A stretch of 55,651 nt of DNA from Enhygromyxa salina (GTDB taxonomy: Bacteria; Myxococcota_A; Polyangia; Nannocystales; Nannocystaceae). Made by a program: the position numbers and the translations under genes. Positions 1 through 8,319 of this stretch are shown here, piece after piece; position 1 is the stretch's first letter; every line of letters starts with the position of its first letter. The notes under the pieces are model-generated. The model did no database searches. It saw only the letters and a program-made list of their open reading frames with translations, and was not told the origin of the DNA. The stretch spans positions 1 to 55,651 of the forward strand of contig NZ_PVNK01000244.1 of NCBI RefSeq assembly GCF_002994615.1. Direction: 5' to 3'.

Positions 1-144
1 GGGGTCTAAATAGCAGCCCCCCTTGGGGGGCCACGCATCTCTCGGCCAAGCTCATCAGAGCCCACCGAGCGAGCGAGCGCAGCGAGGGAGCGACCGGCCG
101 CGCAGCGGCCGTGCGTGGCAAAGTGCAGGATGCCCGCGGGGGGT
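1..144. repeat. Non-coding segment after the export gene, with a hairpin, a shared element and a 13-bp direct repeat
   Basis: No gene is seen here. GGGGTCTAAATAG occurs at 1-13 and again at 140-152, where it spans the stop codon of the OPX gene, so the segment between looks inserted or duplicated. A G/C hairpin lies at 16-31 (GCCCCC / GGGGGC), preceded by TAGCAG. Around 90-125 the sequence GCGACCGGCCGC..GCGGCCGTG followed by GTGGCAA.GTGC closely matches 35014-35051 in this window, so it is a dispersed element with its own short hairpin. Confidence 0.55.
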
Positions 145-747
145 CTAAATAGGCGCGAGCGGCACGAAGATGATGTCGCCGGGCTGGAGGAGGATGTCCT
201 GCTCGCGGCCGTCGGTGATCGCCTTGACCGAGACTTCGTAGGTCCCCGCCCCGGTCGGCCCCTTGCGGGTCAACTTGACCCGCCGGGCGTGGGCCAGCTC
301 GTTGAGCCCGCCCGCGGTGGAGATCGCCTGGACCAGGGTCAGCTTCTCGGCGTAGGGAAAGGTCCCGGGTCGCTGGACCTGGCCGAGCACGCTGACCTCG
401 AGGTTCTCGCGCTCGGTCAGGATCACGGTCACGTGGGGATCGCGGAGGTAGCCCTGGCCGAGCTCTTCCTCGAGCAGCGCGGCGAGCTCGCCCTGGGTCT
501 TGGCGGTCACATCGACCCGCCCGATCAGCGGAAAGTCGATCGTCCCGTCCTCCTGAACCTGGAAGGAGCCGCCGATGTCCTCCTCGCCGAACACCCGGAC
601 CTCGAAGATGTCGCCCGCGGTCAGGCCCGAGGTCACCTCGACCGGCTGGGCCGGTGGGATCAGGCTGTGATCCGGCTCGAAGCAGGCCGTGAGCAGCGCG
701 CCGAGCACGAGCGCGAGCACGGCGAGGCGGGCGATCGCGTGGGCCAC
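145..747 (-). CDS. Outer-membrane polysaccharide export (OPX/Wza-like) lipoprotein, short form
   Basis: This 200-residue protein is predicted to form the periplasmic ring through which an exopolysaccharide, capsule or slime polymer is exported. Residues 1-22 are a lipoprotein signal ending in LLTAC. Residues about 40-115 match the polysaccharide export (PES) domain (GDIFEVRVFGEEDIGGSF, then DGTIDFPLIGRV). Residues about 116-170 match an SLBB domain (VSVLGQVQRPGTFPY). The protein stops right after this, with no room for the C-terminal helix that forms the outer-membrane pore in E. coli Wza (about 380 residues). The GTG start lies one base after the stop of the beta-barrel gene, so the two are probably co-transcribed and work together. 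The family call is firm; the polymer is unknown. Confidence 0.88.
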   Translation of the reverse strand: MAHAIARLAVLALVLGALLTACFEPDHSLIPPAQPVEVTSGLTAGDIFEVRVFGEEDIGGSFQVQEDGTIDFPLIGRVDVTAKTQGELAALLEEELGQGYLRDPHVTVILTERENLEVSVLGQVQRPGTFPYAEKLTLVQAISTAGGLNELAHARRVKLTRKGPTGAGTYEVSVKAITDGREQDILLQPGDIIFVPLAPI

Positions 748-748
748 C

Positions 749-2146
749 TCAGTACCTCACGGCCACGAAGGCCATCGCCAGGTGGCGGGAGAAGCGGCCC
801 GGGCTCGTGAAGCCGTTGGCGTACTCGACGACGAAGTCGGTGAGATCAGCCGCGACCGCGTAGCGAGCCCCGACGACCAGATACTTGCCGAAGGGCTGCT
901 CGAGTTGAAGGTTGAAGGACACCAGCGTGTCGCGCCGGACGAAGCCGGGCGCGCCCGTGTACCCGGTGATGTCGTTGGTGTCTTGACCGGGGATCGGGAG
1001 CCCGGCGTAGCGCCGCCCGTAGACCCCGAGCCCGGTGTCGAGGCGCATCTTCCACCGAAACACGTGGGTGGCCGCGAGCGAGCCGCCGACGTCGGTGAGG
1101 TAGTTGCCGAACACCGAGTCATGAAACTGGCGACCCACGCGCAGGCCGATCTGGGTCTTGGACGTCGGAAACAAGCCGAGCGCCGCGTGGCCGATGAAGT
1201 TCTTGTGGTCGGGCCCGCTCGCGTCGAGCTTGTACAGACCCCAGCCCCAGCCGCCGAACACCTCGAGCACGACCTTCTTGCCGAGTTGACCGACGTAGCC
1301 GCCGAGCAGGCGGTGGGCGTGGGAGTCCTCGTTGCGGCCCTCGCCCAGGGTCGGGAACAGGTAGTAGGTGTAGTGAAACGAGTAGCGAAGGGCGAGCGCG
1401 CTGCGATCTCGAACGCGATACTTGGTCTCGGTCTCGGCCCCGTTGACGAGCCGATCGGCGGTGTAGATGTTGCCGCTCGTGAAGTACAGCAGCTCGTTGC
1501 GGTAGGCGAGGTTGAGGCTCAGCCGCCCGCCGCTCGGGCGAAGGATGAAGCGCAGCGCGGCCGAGTTGTCGACGCGGTTGAAGTTGTAGGCCTGTCCGGC
1601 CTCGAAGTTGGCCGGCTCCCCGACGAAGTTGAAGTCGTCCTCGACCGCAAACGAGAACCGGCGCCCGGGCGCAAACATGACCCGCATGTTGACGCCGATG
1701 TTGGGCTTGCTGGCCTGCCAGACCGTCGGCTGGCCGCTCATGTACAGGCGATAGCCGGCGAGTACGCCGAGGTGATAGTCGACCTTGCGCCCGCTGCTCT
1801 TGGGCGGCGAGTCGAGCACGCCCGCGCGCAGCGGCCGGTTGCCGACGGTCAGCCAGACCGAGGGCAGCGCGTAGGCGGCGCGTCGGGGATCACGCGAGCC
1901 CGACTCCGAGAACACATTCGAGTCGAAGCCGATCGACAGCGCGGCGCCGCCGTGAAAGGTCGAGTTCTTGCCGACCTTGAGCCCGGGGCCATCGGCGACG
2001 CGCGGCACCAGCGTGGCGGGGTTGCCGGGCGCCATGCTCGGTCCGCCCGGGGTCGACGCGAAGGCCAGGCCAGGCACGAGCAACAGCACGGCGAACACGA
2101 GCAGCAGCTCGAACCGGGCTCGCCGAGATGTAGACCTGCAGTGCAA
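749..2146 (-). CDS. Outer-membrane beta-barrel protein, probable polysaccharide secretion porin
   Basis: The 465-residue product has a signal peptide (hydrophobic core LLLVFAVLLLVPGLAFA) followed by many short amphipathic strands with aromatic ends, such as LSLNLAYRNELLYF, SALALRYSFHYTYY and VVLEVFGGWGWGLYKL. It ends in AMAFVAVRY, a typical barrel C-terminus with a terminal aromatic. It is followed after one base by the short OPX lipoprotein. In Myxococcus, porin-like Wzp barrels pair with short OPX proteins, and this pair fits that design; the pairing here is inferred from adjacency and length. The start shown is TTG without a clear ribosome site, so the exact N-terminus is uncertain. Confidence 0.75.
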   Translation of the reverse strand: MHCRSTSRRARFELLLVFAVLLLVPGLAFASTPGGPSMAPGNPATLVPRVADGPGLKVGKNSTFHGGAALSIGFDSNVFSESGSRDPRRAAYALPSVWLTVGNRPLRAGVLDSPPKSSGRKVDYHLGVLAGYRLYMSGQPTVWQASKPNIGVNMRVMFAPGRRFSFAVEDDFNFVGEPANFEAGQAYNFNRVDNSAALRFILRPSGGRLSLNLAYRNELLYFTSGNIYTADRLVNGAETETKYRVRDRSALALRYSFHYTYYLFPTLGEGRNEDSHAHRLLGGYVGQLGKKVVLEVFGGWGWGLYKLDASGPDHKNFIGHAALGLFPTSKTQIGLRVGRQFHDSVFGNYLTDVGGSLAATHVFRWKMRLDTGLGVYGRRYAGLPIPGQDTNDITGYTGAPGFVRRDTLVSFNLQLEQPFGKYLVVGARYAVAADLTDFVVEYANGFTSPGRFSRHLAMAFVAVRY

Positions 2147-2323
2147 GATGGTGGGCTGACTCAGGTATGCGCCCGAGTCACTCGTCGAGTAGGGCGAGGT
2201 GGCGACGCGACGCCGCGCCAGCGGAGCCTAGCTGAGCCTCGCAATTAATACAGATACCGGCGTCGGCTCGAGCTCCCCGAGGCTGCGACGGTCCGGGACC
2301 GTGGGACCGCGCTTCGTCGGTCG

Positions 2324-3070
2324 TCACTCCATCGGGCTCGCGAAGGGTGGCCAGCCCGCGTCGAATGGCGGTGGTACTGGGCTGTCTCCGAGGCCGGCGG
2401 TGGGGTCCCAGATCGGGATCGTGCGCGGCTCGTCGGCCTCGTTGCGCGTGATGTCGACCTCGTCCTCCGGGCCCTCGCGACCCGAGCAGGCCTTGGCGTC
2501 TTCGACGAGCTTGTCGATCCGGCCGGACGCCGCCTCGAGCTTCTCGAGCGCGAAGCCCCGGGCCTGATCACTCGTACCCGGGTCGCGGATGACCAGCAGC
2601 TCGCTGGTGCCAAGGTCCATCACGTCGTTGGCCCGATCTTGCTTGTCGAGCACACAGGTCGCGCGGACGAGGTCCTCGTCGTTGCGGGCCTCGACGGCGA
2701 GCTCGCCGAGCTCGGTCATGCCGGACTCCATCCTCGCGCGCATCGAGCTCGCGCCGGGCACCGAGGCCGCGCTCTCATCGGGCAGCGTGTCCACTGGCGG
2801 GAGCTCGGACGCGTCCGGCAAGGTCGCGCTCGCGTCTGCCGCGACCGGCTCCGCCGTGGGGTCTGCGTCGAGATCGCCGCTCGCGTCAGGCGCGGGCTCA
2901 GCCTCTGGACCAGACTCGGCGGGGGCCTCGGCGTCTGCGGCTGGGGGTCCGCCCCAGACAGTTCGCGCGAGGCCCAGGCTCGAGGTCAGACCCAAGACGA
3001 CGGCCAGCGTCACCACAGACCGGAGCGGGCTGCTCGTGCGGTGGTTTCGGGGGTTTTTGCGGTCGGGCAT
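2324..3070 (-). CDS. Secreted or membrane-anchored hypothetical protein
   Basis: I do not recognise a family. The ATG at 3070 was chosen because CTGGAGGACCCC precedes it, a good ribosome site; a longer reading upstream has none. The 248-residue product has a basic N-terminus and one hydrophobic segment (about residues 19-38), then an Ala/Glu/Pro/Asp-rich low-complexity stretch to about residue 110. A more ordered, probably helical region of about 100 residues follows with two cysteines (TCVLDKQDRAND and AKACSGRE), and the tail is Pro-rich. It is probably periplasmic. It lies alone between the AgmX-like gene and the export pair, all on the same strand. Confidence 0.65.
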   Translation of the reverse strand: MPDRKNPRNHRTSSPLRSVVTLAVVLGLTSSLGLARTVWGGPPAADAEAPAESGPEAEPAPDASGDLDADPTAEPVAADASATLPDASELPPVDTLPDESAASVPGASSMRARMESGMTELGELAVEARNDEDLVRATCVLDKQDRANDVMDLGTSELLVIRDPGTSDQARGFALEKLEAASGRIDKLVEDAKACSGREGPEDEVDITRNEADEPRTIPIWDPTAGLGDSPVPPPFDAGWPPFASPME

Positions 3071-3258
3071 GGGGTCCTCCAGAGGGTAGATGGCGGGAGC
3101 GCCCGGATCCTTTGCAGTTTTCCGGGCCCGCGAACACCGCGGAGTGGCTGCAACCAGCTTGCCCCCCTCTGGGCGCCAGATCAACTATGCGCCCCGCGAC
3201 CGCCCTGTACTGTGACTGTGCCACGCAGGGCCGCAAACGATCGGTCGCCGCTGTAAAC

Positions 3259-5208
3259 CTAGCCCGTGAAGGCCACGGAGAAGGTGACCTCTGACGAGTC
3301 CTCGGCGCCCTCGGACAAGAAGCGCCAGCCCTTGATCTTGGCCGTGGTGCAAGACCGGACGGAGGCGTCGCCGACGGTGTCCACCTCGATGTCCACGTCG
3401 CTCACGCGGCCCGAGGGGTTGATCGTGATCGTGTAGGTCATCTTGCCGCTGAGGCTGCTGTTGGAGCGCAAGGCTTTCTCGTAGCAGGCCTCGAGGCCCG
3501 GCATCCGTCGCCGGATCGTGGCCGACACCGACTTCTTGTCGACGTCGCCGACCACGTCGCCCGTGCTGCTCTTGGCCTTGACCTTGCGCTCTTTCTTCTT
3601 GGTCGCGCCGACCTCGGCCGGACCCGTGCCGGTCTCGAGGCCCGCGTTCTTGGCCATGGTCCCGGTCGACTCGATGCCGCCGCCGCCCGCGACGAAGTCG
3701 CCGATCTCGCCGCCGCGATACTCCTCGGTCGACGACATGCCCAGCGCGAACATCTCGCCGAGGTTGTTCTCGGTGTTCTCGATCACATCGAGGACCGAGC
3801 CCTCGCCGGGGCCGCCGTAGGTCCCGAGGACTCGCGCGACGCCCACCCCCCGGGCCTCTTGGAAGGCCTTTTCGGACACGTTTTCGGGCTTGTCGAGCTT
3901 GTCTTCCTCGGGCTCGTCTTCCTTCTCTTCCTTCTCTTCCTTTTCGTCTTTTTGCTCGAGCGCGTCCTTCTCTTCGGTCTCTTCGGGCTCCTCTTCCTCC
4001 TCCTCCTCGTAGAAGGAGGCTGGCATGCCCATCTCCCGGACGAAGCGCTCGGCGGGGGGCGGCGGGGTGCGGTCGGCGAAGTAGGCGAACCACACGCCCA
4101 GGAGCACGGCGACCCCGGCGACGGCGCCGAAGGAGGAGGCGTCGAGGCTCGACGGCCGCAGGTGGGTGAGCGGGTCGACGTACTCGACGGGGAAGGGCCG
4201 CCTGGCGGCCGCGCGAGCCGGCTTGGCGGTCTGGAAGATGATCTTGGTCTGGCCGATGAGCAGCTTGCCCTTGACCTTGGGCCCGAGCTTGATGCGGAGC
4301 CGATCACCCTGGCCGTAGCGCTTGCGCAGCTGGTCGACGCTCGCGCGGTTCTTGCCGAGCGCGAGCTTGCCGCGGGTCTCGGGCGGGAGGTCGATGTAGT
4401 AGGCGCCCTCGCGCTCGACCCACTCGAACAGCTTGTGCTCGCGGGGCGCGTGGCCGCCCTTGGGCTTGCGCCTGCGCGGCTTGACCGGCGCCTCCTGCAG
4501 GCCCATGAACCCGATGACCAGGGGCACGAGCCCGAGCAGGCCGATAGCGAGCCCGATCCCACCGGTGCCCTGATCCTCGGCGTTCTTGAACGCCTCCATG
4601 TCACCGCGCTTGACCTCGGTGATCGAGGCCCCGGGATCGTGCTGGCCGACCTCGTAGGCGAACAGCCCGCCGCCACCGAGGGTCAGGACCAGGCCTAGGC
4701 CGAGCCAGATCGGCGCTCGCTTGCGGTAGTCTCGAGGCTGAGTCCAGCCGTCGTAGACCGTCAGCTGCTGACGGCGGCGACGACGGCGTCCGCGCAGCAT
4801 CGTGACCCCGGTCATGAGCGGGACCACACCCAGCAGCGCGACGAGCAACGCGATCGTGCTGCTCGGATCGTTCTTGGCCTCGCTGGCCTCGGGCGACGCG
4901 TCGGTCGGGCCGGCGAGGACCGCGTTCTCGGTCACATGCTGGCTGACCTCGTAGGCGAAGAAGCCGCCGGCGAGCACGACCATCAGCAGCCCGATGACGA
5001 TCAGCGCCCACGGGAGGGTCTGCTCGCCAGGGCGGCCCTCCGCGGCGACCCCCGTCTCGAGCTCGAGGCTCGGGCCCATGCTCAGCGAGGAGCCCGAGGC
5101 TCGGCCAATGACCACGTCTCCCGGCTCCGACTGGTGGAGCACCTCACACGACTCTCCGTCGACGATGACGGCTACGCGGAGGACTTTGGAGGGCTTTGGC
5201 GAGGACAT
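3259..5208 (-). CDS. AgmX/PglI-type TonB-like envelope protein
   Basis: The 649-residue product has an N-terminal cytoplasmic segment with an FHA-like start (VVIGRASGSSL). Four hydrophobic segments follow in two duplicated pairs, each with FAYEV.QH and LLG.VPL. Next is a charged soluble domain (about 260-350), a further membrane segment (AVAGVAVLLGVWFAYF), an acidic Glu/Lys coiled region, and a C-terminal domain of about 95 residues with PGLEACYEKAL, ITINPSGRVSDVDI and IKGWRF. This is the AgmX/PglI C-terminal, TonB-C-like domain. In Myxococcus, AgmX (GltJ) belongs to the gliding apparatus. The gene starts after a terminator that closes the ExbB/ExbD cluster, so it is its own unit, but it probably works with that motor. 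Confidence 0.8.
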   Translation of the reverse strand: MSSPKPSKVLRVAVIVDGESCEVLHQSEPGDVVIGRASGSSLSMGPSLELETGVAAEGRPGEQTLPWALIVIGLLMVVLAGGFFAYEVSQHVTENAVLAGPTDASPEASEAKNDPSSTIALLVALLGVVPLMTGVTMLRGRRRRRRQQLTVYDGWTQPRDYRKRAPIWLGLGLVLTLGGGGLFAYEVGQHDPGASITEVKRGDMEAFKNAEDQGTGGIGLAIGLLGLVPLVIGFMGLQEAPVKPRRRKPKGGHAPREHKLFEWVEREGAYYIDLPPETRGKLALGKNRASVDQLRKRYGQGDRLRIKLGPKVKGKLLIGQTKIIFQTAKPARAAARRPFPVEYVDPLTHLRPSSLDASSFGAVAGVAVLLGVWFAYFADRTPPPPAERFVREMGMPASFYEEEEEEEPEETEEKDALEQKDEKEEKEEKEDEPEEDKLDKPENVSEKAFQEARGVGVARVLGTYGGPGEGSVLDVIENTENNLGEMFALGMSSTEEYRGGEIGDFVAGGGGIESTGTMAKNAGLETGTGPAEVGATKKKERKVKAKSSTGDVVGDVDKKSVSATIRRRMPGLEACYEKALRSNSSLSGKMTYTITINPSGRVSDVDIEVDTVGDASVRSCTTAKIKGWRFLSEGAEDSSEVTFSVAFTG

Positions 5209-5546
5209 GAGCGAGGCGGTTGAATCAGTGACGGCCAGTCTGAGGGAGAGTAGCAGCGAGGATTTGGTCGCCCAAACGGTCGGAGCTCCGTGAGATCAAT
5301 GGCCTGGCTGATCCGTGACCTTCACGGATTCTGGTCGCGCGCGACGTCAATGTGAACGTAACAACCAGCGGCGCGATCGATCACAGCGGGCCCCAGGCCC
5401 GAGTCTTGGCGACGATAAAGACGCTCTCCCGGCAACGTTGGGCTCGCGCGTAAATTTGCACAGAGGCGAAGATTTGGCCGGGGCGCGAAAATGACGAAAC
5501 CCGACAGCGCCTGGTGCGCTGTCGGGTCGCGGCGGCCAAGGCCGGC
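5209..5546. other. Intergenic region between the ExbD gene and the AgmX-like gene
   Basis: This stretch of 338 bases holds no gene. It contains a perfect 8-bp palindrome with a 3-base loop at 5311-5329 (ATCCGTGA / TCACGGAT), about 100 bases before the AgmX-like start, which could be an operator or a small hairpin. It also holds the intrinsic terminator at 5499-5527. No convincing -35/-10 pair was found for the downstream gene. Confidence 0.5.
5499..5527 (-). terminator. Intrinsic terminator after the ExbB/ExbD cluster
   Basis: A perfect 12-bp stem (ACCCGACAGCGC / GCGCTGTCGGGT) with a five-base loop lies 20 bases after the ExbD stop codon. Read on the minus strand it is followed by TTCGTCATTTT, a fairly T-rich tail. 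It separates the motor genes from the AgmX-like gene. Confidence 0.8.
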
Positions 5547-6080
5547 TCAGCCCTTCTGAATGATGCAGAACGAGTACTCGGAGTACTCGAGGCGACCCGC
5601 CGTGTACATGACGTCGACGATGGTCGAGAACTTGAGGGCCTGGTCACCAATCAAGATGATGTGGCCGACCCACTCCTCGCCGCGGGCCTCGAACACTTGC
5701 TTGGACTTCTCGGTCTCTTCTTCGAGCTTCTCGAAGAGCGGCCGGATCACGTGCCCCTGGACGATGTTGGCATCGAGCTCGCCATCGGTCAGGGTCGCGA
5801 GCTGCTCCTCGTTGAAGATCAGCTCACGCGACGAGACGTAGAGCGCGACGCCCTCCTTGATCGGCATGTCCATCCGGGACATGGGGATCTTCTGCTCGGC
5901 GATCGGCGTGATCAGCACGGGGTCGGAGGCGTAGGACTTGAGCAGGTAGATGACGATGATGGCGACGATGTCCATCAGGGAGGTCATCCCGAGCTTGGCC
6001 TCTTTCTCCGTGTCCTGGCGACGCTTGGCCTTCTTGATTTCCTTCTTGAGCCTGAACAGCTCTTCGGGGGTCATGCTCAT
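5547..6080 (-). CDS. ExbD/TolR family proton-channel subunit (keeps the channel Asp)
   Basis: The 177-residue protein has a charged cytoplasmic N-terminus, one membrane helix (TSLMDIVAIIVIYLLKSYA, residues about 33-51) and a periplasmic domain. Asp37 sits where the proton-relay Asp of ExbD/TolR lies. The ATG at 6080 follows AAGGAG at good spacing. It is the last gene of a cluster with ExbB/TolQ and a second ExbD, matching the composition of the Myxococcus AglR/AglQ/AglS motor (one TolQ, two TolR). The expected role is coupling of proton flow to force or energy transfer in the envelope. The substrate or partner cannot be told from the sequence; the AgmX-like protein and TPR proteins nearby are candidates. 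Confidence 0.88.
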   Translation of the reverse strand: MSMTPEELFRLKKEIKKAKRRQDTEKEAKLGMTSLMDIVAIIVIYLLKSYASDPVLITPIAEQKIPMSRMDMPIKEGVALYVSSRELIFNEEQLATLTDGELDANIVQGHVIRPLFEKLEEETEKSKQVFEARGEEWVGHIILIGDQALKFSTIVDVMYTAGRLEYSEYSFCIIQKG

Positions 6081-6141
6081 GACGACTCCTTGCCTTGTCC
6101 GTGCGTGCGCGAGGGGTTAGCCGGGCAGCGAGCGGGGAGGC

Positions 6142-6720
6142 TCACCCTGCACCAGCTTCTACGATGGGTTGGAAGAAGAGGCACTCCTCGGGGATCTCAT
6201 CGTCATCCGTGAGCGTGACGAGCTTGCAGTCCGTCCCCCGGACCGCGTCCATCGTGCTGATCAACACCTGCATGGGGATGTCGTTCTCAGCGCTGATCGT
6301 CACGACGGTCTCGTGCTTGGCCTTGTCTTTGAGCTCTTTCGCCTTGGCCTCGAGCGCGGCGTAGTCGTAGCGCTCGTAGTCGGTCGCGTCCGCGCCCGGC
6401 TTGGCCAGGGGAATGCTCGGGCCAGAGCTGTCTTGCTCTTTGCCAGCCTCGGCGCCCTCTTGCTGGGCGGCGGTGCTGACTCGGAAGCCGTCGGAGAGGA
6501 TGAACACCTTGAACTTCAAGGGTTTCTCTTCCTTCTTCTCTTCTTCCTTTTTATCGGAAGGAGCCGCGGCAAATTTCGGCGGCGACACGGCGATGGCTGC
6601 CAAGCTCGCGACTTCCATGGCCAGCAGCAGAGCTGGGATGAGAAGGAACATGATGTTCATGACGGGAAGCACGTTGGCTTCCTCGACTTCGAGCTCTTCA
6701 TTCTTCCTGACACGTGCCAT
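6142..6720 (-). CDS. ExbD/TolR-like subunit with Asn in place of the channel Asp
   Basis: The 192-residue product has an acidic N-terminus, one membrane helix (VMNIMFLLIPALLLAMEVA, residues about 20-38), a charged Lys/Glu linker and a periplasmic domain ending in a TolR-like fold (VVTISAENDIPMQVLISTMD). The position of the conserved Asp is Asn22 (PVMN instead of PLID). A downstream Glu (AMEVA) lies on the same helix. The gene lies between the ExbB gene and the Asp-bearing ExbD gene, about 60 and 115 bases from them, with its own ribosome site (GAGGAACACC). It may be a structural, non-conducting partner in a heteromeric motor; that is inference. Confidence 0.82.
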   Translation of the reverse strand: MARVRKNEELEVEEANVLPVMNIMFLLIPALLLAMEVASLAAIAVSPPKFAAAPSDKKEEEKKEEKPLKFKVFILSDGFRVSTAAQQEGAEAGKEQDSSGPSIPLAKPGADATDYERYDYAALEAKAKELKDKAKHETVVTISAENDIPMQVLISTMDAVRGTDCKLVTLTDDDEIPEECLFFQPIVEAGAG

Positions 6721-6834
6721 GGTGTTCCTCGATTCGAGAGGTGGCGAGCCTGTGCTTGCCGGTGCCGTGTCTCAGTCGACGGTCGCGAGGGATTGTTCCC
6801 CCGCGACCGGGGCTGCAGCACTCGGACGATTCGA

Positions 6835-7467
6835 TCAGCTGTGACGCACGCGCGCCGCGAGCAGGTTCTCCAGCTTGACCGAGTAGAGCTCGACCTCGTC
6901 GGAGATCTTCTTCGCCAGGTTGGAGATGAAGATGTGAGCGGCGAGCAGCGGGATGGCGATCATCAGACCGAAGCCGGTCGTGTTCATCGCGATACCGATG
7001 CCGCGAGCCAGAGCGGTGGAGCGCTGGTCGGCGGGCGCGTCGGCGACGGCGCGGAACGCCTCGAGCATGCCGAAGATGGTGCCGAGCAGACCGAGGAGGG
7101 TCGCGATGTTGGCGATCGCGGCGATCATCGGGACGCGCTTGTTGATCGCCGGACCGACCTCGAGCATCGACTCTTCGATGGCGGCCGAGATGTCCGCCTC
7201 GCTCTTGTTGGCGCGGGTCAGACCGGCCTTGACGACGCGCGCGAGCGCGGCCTTGTCGGCGGCGTTGCAGAGCTTGATGGCGCGATCGATGTTGTTCGCC
7301 ATCACCAGCTTCTGGATTTGGTTGAAGAACTGCTGTCCGTTGATGTTGAAACGGAAGAACAGAAAGATGAAGCGCTCGACCATGACGGCGAGGCCGAGGA
7401 TTGCGCAAAGGGCAATGGCGTGCATAAACACGCCGCCGTTTGCGTAGAACGTTGCGAAATCACCCAT
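6835..7467 (-). CDS. MotA/TolQ/ExbB proton-channel protein
   Basis: The 210-residue protein is of normal length for the family, with three membrane segments: an N-terminal helix (AIALCAILGLAVMVERFIFLFF), then a pair around ATLLGLLGTIFGMLEAF and TTGFGLMIAIPLLAAHIFIS. GLLGTIFGM and the Thr/Gly-rich third helix are the pore-forming hallmarks. A strong ribosome site (CAGGAGGACACCGGTC) precedes the ATG. With two ExbD-type genes after it, the set mirrors AglR plus AglQ/AglS in Myxococcus and TolQR or ExbBD elsewhere. It acts in the inner membrane as the stator that uses proton motive force. Confidence 0.92.
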   Translation of the reverse strand: MGDFATFYANGGVFMHAIALCAILGLAVMVERFIFLFFRFNINGQQFFNQIQKLVMANNIDRAIKLCNAADKAALARVVKAGLTRANKSEADISAAIEESMLEVGPAINKRVPMIAAIANIATLLGLLGTIFGMLEAFRAVADAPADQRSTALARGIGIAMNTTGFGLMIAIPLLAAHIFISNLAKKISDEVELYSVKLENLLAARVRHS

Positions 7468-7602
7468 GACCGGTGTCCTCCTGAGGGGGGGCTGGCGAAG
7501 CTGCCCGAGTGCTGCAGTGCCCGAAGGGCTTGGTGCGGTTTGTCGTTCTGCGACGGAGTTGATGAAACGTCGGTGGCGCGGGATGCGCCTTCGACCTAGG
7601 TA

Positions 7603-7914
7603 TTAGAACAAAGGATCCTGTACGGACTCAAGTACGAGCGGTGTAAACTGCGCGTCGAGTCGCGCCCAGTCGTAGTCCAGCGCCGAACGCTTGAACACGA
7701 AGAAGGCACTCGGCTTCTCGAGCTTGCCCTCGACGAGGAACTCGTCGTCGAGAGAGATCCGCTTGCGGCCGCTGGGGGCCGGCTTCGCCGAAGCGCTCGC
7801 CTCGGCCCCACCTTCGGGTGTTGGATCCTGTGCGAGTGCCGGGCAAGGAAGCAGCATCGTAGACAAAACCCCAGCGACTGCCAAGACCGAAAAAGCGCGC
7901 GTTCGTGTCAACAC
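7603..7914 (-). CDS. Small secreted hypothetical protein upstream of the proton-channel genes
   Basis: The family is not recognised. The 103-residue product starts with a clear signal peptide (core FSVLAVAGVLSTMLLPCPALA, cut after AQD or nearby). An Ala/Ser/Pro linker follows, then a conserved-looking C-terminal block rich in aromatics (EKPSAFFVFKRSALDYDWARLDAQF). The GTG start has GGGAG about eight bases upstream. It is transcribed toward the ExbB gene with a gap of 135 bases, so it may be a periplasmic accessory of the motor. That is inferred only from position. Confidence 0.65.
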   Translation of the reverse strand: MLTRTRAFSVLAVAGVLSTMLLPCPALAQDPTPEGGAEASASAKPAPSGRKRISLDDEFLVEGKLEKPSAFFVFKRSALDYDWARLDAQFTPLVLESVQDPLF

Positions 7915-8319
7915 TGCAAAACTCCCATGCTCTAGCTCAAGCGAGGTTCGGCACCGCGCGGGTTGCGATGCGCTTGGAAGCGGGTTGGAGCGGCGGTGAG
8001 CGGCGCTTCGTGGCCGATCGCTCCAACATGTTCCGAGGAATTGTCCATTCGCAGGATTCTGACTGTCGAAGGCGTACGCGGGGTCGCAAGCCCGATCGCG
8101 GCCGATCGTCGGGAAACGCGCGGCCTGCCTGGGCTGAGCCTGGGGTCATCTTAGATCGGAGGTGGGTCCCAGCGAAAGTATTGTCTGACGCGACCTGGTC
8201 ACGTGGGCGAGGCGCGGCGCGGCGCCTGGCGCTCACAGCGGCATATCGATGCAGTTCAGCTCGCACGTTCAGGTGCCGTCGAACGGCTAACATTCCTGGG
8301 AGATCTTCTCAGCCTGTCA
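7915..8319. other. Intergenic region inside the envelope-machine cluster
   Basis: These 405 bases separate the TPR lipoprotein gene from the small secreted protein gene, both on the minus strand. Open readings exist but have arginine-rich, low-information translations. It probably holds the promoter of the ExbB/ExbD group. I see no clear -35/-10 pair, hairpin terminator or repeat. Confidence 0.5.

Noticed and set aside
7937..8293. A 118-codon minus-strand reading in the gap before the TPR lipoprotein stop
   Set aside because: Its composition is Arg/Ser/Pro-rich without hydrophobic pattern, with no ribosome site; it looks like non-coding GC-rich sequence.
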